Source of the DNA: Corynebacterium pseudokroppenstedtii
GTDB lineage: Bacteria > Actinomycetota > Actinomycetes > Mycobacteriales > Mycobacteriaceae
Reading direction: 5' to 3'
NCBI RefSeq assembly: GCF_019754945.1
Contig: NZ_JAEUWU010000001.1
Span: forward strand, 558,001-622,000
Length of the DNA: 64,000 bases
Shown: positions 60,556 through 64,000 of the stretch, piece after piece
Numbering within the stretch: the first letter of the stretch is position 1
Layout: every line of letters starts with the position of its first letter
Position numbers and translations under genes: made by a program
Notes under the pieces: model-generated
Databases searched by the model: none
Seen by the model: only the letters and a program-made list of their open reading frames with translations
What the model was told of the DNA's origin: nothing

Positions 60556-62274
60556 ATGACGAGAGCTTCACAACAAACCTCATCCCACAACACGGCATCG
60601 AGCACCGCGCGAAAGAGCAACAATAACGACGCGACCCCGTCGCTGAAAGAATTACAATTAGCCAATCGGACCTTAGGGACACGCAACGCCAAACTCGTCG
60701 AGATGCTGAAGGCATCACGCGACAAATTAGACGCTCTTAATGAACAAATTAGGGCCTTATCCGACCCGCCGAGTACGTACGGCACCCTCCTCGAACTCAA
60801 TCCCGGTGGTCATTCCGCCGAAGTATTTACATCTAATCGACGAATGCGTTTAGTGGTTGCTCCCGGGGTGGATACCTCACAATTAACGCCCGGCGCGCTT
60901 GTTCGGTTGGGGGAGGGGCAGGAAGTCGTCGAGCATTGTGGTTTCAGTGATTTCGGCGATATCGCCGTGGTTAAGGAGTTTCTCCCCGGCGGCTCGAGGG
61001 TCGTCGTCGCCGACACGATGGGCGATTTGCGAGTCCTCAAGATTGCCGCACCGCTCTACGAATTGTGGTCGCAGAAGAACGTCGGCGCGGGGGATCAGGT
61101 GCTGGTTGATTATCGGGCGGGCTACGCCTTCGAATCCATCCCGAAGGCCGACGTCGAAAATCTTATTTTGGAAGAGATCCCCGAGGTGTCCTATGAGGAC
61201 ATTGGGGGTCTGCACAACCAAATTGAGATGATTCATGACGCTGTTGAGCTGCCCTTCACTCATCCTGACTTGTATCGGAAGTTTGATCTCCAGCCGCCGA
61301 AAGGCGTTTTGCTTTATGGCCCACCTGGCTGTGGCAAAACCTTAATTGCCAAGGCTGTGGCCCATTCGTTAGCGGAAAAAATGGGGAGCGGAGGAGAGAG
61401 TTACTTCCTGAACATTAAGGGCCCGGAGCTGCTCAATAAGTTTGTGGGCGAAACGGAGCGGCAGATTCGGCAGATTTTCGACCGTGCTCGATCGATCGCT
61501 GAGGACGGGCGGCCGGTCATCGTGTTCTTCGATGAAATGGATGCGATCTTTAGGACTCGTGGCTCGGGTATTTCCTCCGACCTGGAAAACACTGTTGTTC
61601 CGCAGCTTCTGTCTGAAATCGACGGGGTTGAGGATCTGCGCAATGTCATCGTTATTGGCGCCTCCAACCGTGAGGAAATGATCGATCCGGCTATTCTTCG
61701 GCCGGGTCGGTTGGATGTGAAGATCCGCGTTGAGCGTCCCGATGAAAAATCGGCTCGCGAAATTGCAGAGCTGTATCTGGTGGATACGCTTCCGTTGGAT
61801 CCGGACCTGGTTGAGGACACAGGAGACCGCCATGCTGCTGTGGCTGCGCTGATCGATGAGCTCAGTAGTCGGATGTATGCGCAACACTCGGATAATGAAT
61901 TTGTTGAGCTCACTTTCGTGGATGGTAGCCGCGAGGTGCTCTATTACCGTGACTTCGCCTCTGGCGCGATGATTGCCAATATCGTCGACCGTGCAAAGAA
62001 GAATGCGCTGAAGCGGGCGTTAGCGTCGGGGCAGCCTGATAATCATGGTGTCTCGCTCGAGGATGTCAGAACGGCAGTTGACCAGGAGTTCACCGAAAAT
62101 GATGACCTGCCCAACACCGCTAATCCCGACGAATGGGCACGGATCTCTGGGCGGACTGGCCAGCGTGTCACAGAGGTAACGGTGGCGCACCATAACCGGA
62201 AGACCACAACCGAGCCAGAAGATACCGAGCCAGAAGATACCGATTCGGGCAAAGGACATACCGATGCTTCATAA
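60556..62274 (+). CDS. arc: proteasome-associated ATPase ARC/Mpa
   Basis: AAA+ unfoldase for pupylated proteins. About 572 residues: N-terminal coiled coil (about 35-75; ELQLANRTLGTRNAKLVEMLKASRDKL), tandem OB domains (about 80-220), AAA core with Walker A GPPGCGKT and Walker B VIVFFDEMDAIF. The C-terminus ends in a repeated EPEDTEPEDT stretch and GHTDAS; the GQYL tail with which mycobacterial Mpa docks on the 20S proteasome is missing. ATG 60556 lies 7 nt after TAGACT (leaderless); the open frame extends to 60472. The end overlaps dop by 11 bp. Confidence 0.93.
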   Translation: MTRASQQTSSHNTASSTARKSNNNDATPSLKELQLANRTLGTRNAKLVEMLKASRDKLDALNEQIRALSDPPSTYGTLLELNPGGHSAEVFTSNRRMRLVVAPGVDTSQLTPGALVRLGEGQEVVEHCGFSDFGDIAVVKEFLPGGSRVVVADTMGDLRVLKIAAPLYELWSQKNVGAGDQVLVDYRAGYAFESIPKADVENLILEEIPEVSYEDIGGLHNQIEMIHDAVELPFTHPDLYRKFDLQPPKGVLLYGPPGCGKTLIAKAVAHSLAEKMGSGGESYFLNIKGPELLNKFVGETERQIRQIFDRARSIAEDGRPVIVFFDEMDAIFRTRGSGISSDLENTVVPQLLSEIDGVEDLRNVIVIGASNREEMIDPAILRPGRLDVKIRVERPDEKSAREIAELYLVDTLPLDPDLVEDTGDRHAAVAALIDELSSRMYAQHSDNEFVELTFVDGSREVLYYRDFASGAMIANIVDRAKKNALKRALASGQPDNHGVSLEDVRTAVDQEFTENDDLPNTANPDEWARISGRTGQRVTEVTVAHHNRKTTTEPEDTEPEDTDSGKGHTDAS

Positions 62275-63826
62275 CCAACCCAGAGTGATAGGGACAGAAA
62301 CCGAATTCGGGATTTCGTGTCCCGAGAACCCCGCAGTCAGCCCTATTTTGACATCGACGGCTGCTGTCATGTCGTATGCCGACGCGCTGGGGCTCGGTGC
62401 TCGGCGGACGCGCTGGGATTATGAGCCTGAATCGCCTCTTCGTGACGCACGAGGGTTTGATCTTCGTCGATACGCTATGAATCACGCGCCCGTGTTGGAA
62501 CCCAATGCCATGGGCGCGGCAAATATTATCCTTCGCAATGGCGCACGGTTCTACGTGGATCACGCGCACCCGGAGTATTCATCCCCCGAGGTCACAGATG
62601 CGTTGTCGGCGGTGATCTGGGATAAAGCCGGAGAGATCATTATGCACCGGGCGGCGCGCGCTGCCACACAGGCCGGAATTGGTCAAGATCAAGAGCATTG
62701 GGCTCTCAAAACCTACAAGAACAATGTGGACGGCAAGGGTGCCTCATACGGAACCCATGAGAACTACCTGTACCGCCGCGACACCGATATGGCCACGATT
62801 GAACAAGGACTGATCCCTTTCTTCGTGACTCGACAAATCATGACCGGGTCTGGTCGCGTCGGCCTCGGGCAGCAGGGGGATACCGCCGGCTTCCAGATTT
62901 CGCAGCGTGCTGACTACATCGAAACCAAGGTATCGCTTGAGACCACGCTGAACCGGGGCATCATCAATACCCGCGACGAGCCGCACTCCAATGCCGACGA
63001 ATGGAAACGCCTCCACGTCATCATTGGGGACGCGAACCTGTCCGAGTATTCACAGTTCCTCAAGGTTGGCACCACGTCACTTGTTCTCGACGCCATCGAG
63101 GCCGGTGTTGATTTCTCCGATCTCGCCCTCGAATCACCGGTCGACGACGTCTATCGCATCTCACGCGACCTCACCTGCACTGCGACCCTGCGCGGGGAGG
63201 ATCGAAAGACCCAGCGCACAGCCATCGACATCCAGCGTATCTACCGGGATCGGGTGATGGATGCGGCCGATCGCGGGGCCATCAGCCTGAGCGACGTCGA
63301 AAAGAAAGTGATAGAGGTCTGGGGCGAGATACTTGATGACTTGGAGTCAGACCCCTTGTCGACGGCGGATCGTCTCGATTGGACGGCGAAATATGCGCTG
63401 TTGGATGGTTTTCGACAGCGCGGGACAGGGGAGTGGGATGATCCCCGTCTGGCCCTCATTGATTTGCAATACAGCGATTGTGATCCCGAGAAGGGGCTCT
63501 ATTATGCCCTGATACGACGGGGGAAGATTCGAACACTCGTTGACCCCGACGACGTGACGGCAGCGATCGACACGCCGCCCACCGATACACGGGCGTGGCT
63601 CAGAGGACGATTGGTGGACCGTTTTTCCAGTGAGGTCATCGCGGCGAACTGGGATAATCTCATCGTCACGCCAGCCCACCCACAACGAATCGACCTGAGC
63701 TCACCGACAGCCGCCAACGCCACGACGACCTACGACATCACCGAAAGCGCTCAGAACATCGATGATGTGACGCGTTATCTCACGTCGTCGGATATTTGTG
63801 ACGTCACTCCGCTGCCGAGTCCATAA
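62264..63826 (+). CDS. dop: Pup deamidase/depupylase Dop
   Basis: Glutamine-synthetase-like enzyme that deamidates the C-terminal Gln of Pup and removes Pup from targets. 520 residues, slightly longer than mycobacterial Dop. The N-terminal GTETEFGI (metal-binding Glu) distinguishes the Dop/PafA family; KTYKNNVDGKGASYGTHENYL and IIGDANLSEYSQFLKVGTTSLVL are conserved. ATG 62264 has AAAGGA 7 nt upstream and lies within the end of arc: coupled translation. Confidence 0.94.
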   Translation: MLHNQPRVIGTETEFGISCPENPAVSPILTSTAAVMSYADALGLGARRTRWDYEPESPLRDARGFDLRRYAMNHAPVLEPNAMGAANIILRNGARFYVDHAHPEYSSPEVTDALSAVIWDKAGEIIMHRAARAATQAGIGQDQEHWALKTYKNNVDGKGASYGTHENYLYRRDTDMATIEQGLIPFFVTRQIMTGSGRVGLGQQGDTAGFQISQRADYIETKVSLETTLNRGIINTRDEPHSNADEWKRLHVIIGDANLSEYSQFLKVGTTSLVLDAIEAGVDFSDLALESPVDDVYRISRDLTCTATLRGEDRKTQRTAIDIQRIYRDRVMDAADRGAISLSDVEKKVIEVWGEILDDLESDPLSTADRLDWTAKYALLDGFRQRGTGEWDDPRLALIDLQYSDCDPEKGLYYALIRRGKIRTLVDPDDVTAAIDTPPTDTRAWLRGRLVDRFSSEVIAANWDNLIVTPAHPQRIDLSSPTAANATTTYDITESAQNIDDVTRYLTSSDICDVTPLPSP

Positions 63827-63897
63827 TCTGTGAGTCATAGGCAGTTTTGGGCCACTCATTCGCCATAAGGTTATAACGGGCACTGAGATCGTCAGAT

Positions 63898-63903
63898 TAT
63901 AAT
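63898..63903 (+). promoter_or_regulatory. candidate -10 box of pup
   Basis: TATAAT 39 bp before the pup start in the 116-bp dop-pup gap; no clear -35. Suggests pup has its own promoter besides arc-dop read-through. Confidence 0.45.
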
Positions 63904-63942
63904 GGATCACACATAGTGAGAACACTTAAGAAGGCTTTTAAG

Positions 63943-64000
63943 CATGGAAAAATCATCGCAGATTCACGGCTCCAAGCCCGGCGACGACAACGCCGATGAG
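63943..64000 (+). CDS. pup: prokaryotic ubiquitin-like protein Pup (5' end only)
   Basis: ATG with AAGAAGG 9 nt upstream; the first 19 codons (MEKSSQIHGSKPGDDNADE) are polar and acidic like Pup N-termini and the window then ends. Identification depends on position directly after dop, the invariant order in actinobacteria, and composition; the diagnostic C-terminal GGE/GGQ is not in the window. Confidence 0.75.

Overview
The window is a chromosomal segment of a Corynebacterium. The evidence is the close protein similarity I recognise to C. glutamicum Zwf, Tal, Tkt, Acn and AcnR, and a gene order matching the actinobacterial backbone known from Mycobacterium: zwf-tal-tkt / ctaB / ctaA / ABC-2 exporter / mptB / sufR-sufBDC-sufS-sufU-sufT / ABC-F / acnR-acn / NlpC-P60 / hemH, and later hisE-hisG / recB-like / trmI / arc / dop / pup. 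Promoter motifs are corynebacterial (AcnR and McbR operators, TANNNT -10 boxes). The species cannot be fixed from the sequence. No rRNA operon, insertion sequence, prophage or CRISPR array was seen; there is one tRNA gene (tRNA-Leu, GAG anticodon).

Layout: 1-4.7 kb holds the pentose phosphate cluster on the minus strand (tkt, tal, zwf running off the left edge). 5-7.3 kb holds convergent haem O and haem A synthases (ctaB, ctaA), feeding cytochrome oxidase. 7.4-11.2 kb holds an ABC-2 exporter and the lipoglycan mannosyltransferase mptB. 11.6-18.5 kb is the SUF iron-sulfur assembly cluster led by its repressor SufR, interrupted by an intrinsic terminator after sufC. 18.5-24.7 kb carries a lycopene-cyclase-like enzyme, an ABC-F ATPase, an NAD(P)-binding protein, a class I amidotransferase and a DUF711/ACT pair. 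24.9-28.5 kb is aconitase and its repressor AcnR, with a perfect operator. A ~1 kb non-coding region precedes a large secreted NlpC/P60 peptidoglycan hydrolase and ferrochelatase. 33-38 kb has unknowns, DUF3097, an NfeD/SPFH pair (SPFH gene frameshifted at a G7 run), an HTH protein and a TVP38-type membrane protein. 38.3-44 kb is methylmalonyl-CoA mutase (mutAB) with its chaperone meaB. 44-47.6 kb is an accessory patch: tRNA-Leu, a lipoprotein and a frameshifted PPE-like protein with a repetitive Pro/Gly/Thr linker, then a PEBP-family protein. 47.6-64 kb is backbone again: pyrD, a propeller lipoprotein, uppP, mshC, metH, a HAD hydrolase, hisE, hisG, a RecB-like nuclease, trmI, arc, dop and the beginning of pup.

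Functional threads: Fe-S supply (SUF) next to Fe-S and haem users (aconitase, ferrochelatase, ctaA/B, RecB-like nuclease); propionate/odd-chain carbon through MutAB-MeaB and methionine through MetH, both B12-dependent; envelope building (MptB, UppP, NlpC/P60); mycothiol synthesis (MshC); and pupylation (Dop, Pup, ARC).

The most notable observations are regulatory. At least fifteen genes have a TANNNT box 6-8 nt before the start codon, as expected for leaderless mRNAs. A perfect McbR-type inverted repeat lies over the -10 box of metH, and the same 15-mer recurs over the -10 of an uncharacterised amidotransferase. Two genes appear broken by single-base insertions, and UppP and MshC carry unusual extra sequence.
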